64,000 bases of DNA from Bacteroidales bacterium (lineage in GTDB: Bacteria > Bacteroidota > Bacteroidia > Bacteroidales > UBA932). This document shows, one piece after another, positions 63,990 to 64,000 of this stretch (positions are counted from its first letter, which is position 1; the number at the start of each line of letters is the position of its first letter). The stretch spans positions 1 through 64,000 of the forward strand of contig JAGDBO010000022.1 of NCBI GenBank assembly GCA_017959005.1, written 5' to 3'. A program made the position numbers and the translations under genes. The notes below the pieces were generated by a model. The model saw only the letters and a program-made list of their open reading frames with translations, had not been told where the DNA came from and searched no databases.

Positions 63990-64000
63990 ACGGACAAGTG

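Overview
The window comes from the chromosome of a member of the Bacteroidota, most likely order Bacteroidales. This rests on the Bacteroidota promoter pattern (TTTG, a 19-20 nt spacer, then TAnnTTTG) recurring in front of most transcription units, on lineage genes (DUF4295, DUF4199, DUF1573, ArsP_2-type exporter, rSAM/lipoprotein system, Rho with a Q/N-rich insert) and on the rpmB-rpmG-DUF4295-ftsY order. Genus cannot be fixed from the sequence. Coding density is very high. Most of the window is core housekeeping. Two accessory patches stand out, at 25.9-28.0 kb and 52.0-57.2 kb.

0-25.9 kb: dtd and deoC; a minus-strand translation block (thrS-infC-rpmI-rplT-lepB, then rpmB-rpmG-DUF4295, then ftsY-pheT); DUF4199, a GT2 glycosyltransferase and a lipoprotein 5'-nucleotidase as a plus-strand operon; lpdA and secA; a 2[4Fe-4S] ferredoxin; an M16 lipoprotein peptidase; then DUF1573, meaB, ArsP_2 exporter and ridA. 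infC appears to start at a rare ATC codon.

25.9-28.0 kb: an AT-rich patch with an exported orphan protein, a start-less toxin-tail remnant resembling the GIY-YIG tips of polymorphic toxins, and a protein made of two copies of one domain that fits an immunity protein. The remnant and the two-domain gene lie between two identical 18-bp direct repeats.

28.1-52.0 kb: rho, pepD, dnaA, an MCE protein and a cell-wall amidase; LptD-like protein and rpe; the rsfS-ftsH-cdsA-psd operon; birA; the tig-clpP-clpX-pyrF-5'-nucleotidase operon; a solitary FecCD permease; tpiA; a low-molecular-weight phosphatase.

52.0-57.2 kb: a radical SAM/SPASM enzyme with three putative substrate lipoproteins (two share an almost unchanged signal peptide but have divergent mature parts), a hicAB toxin-antitoxin pair whose operator sits in its promoter, tRNA-Leu(UAG) overlapped by the end of hicB, and a REP-associated tyrosine transposase. 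Inverted copies of a REP doublet bracket this patch, and the left copy also carries a copy of the transposase gene's 3' end.

57.2-64 kb: a minus-strand yqeY-led group of four uncharacterised envelope proteins, then ogt, a YeiH-family transporter and a small membrane protein.
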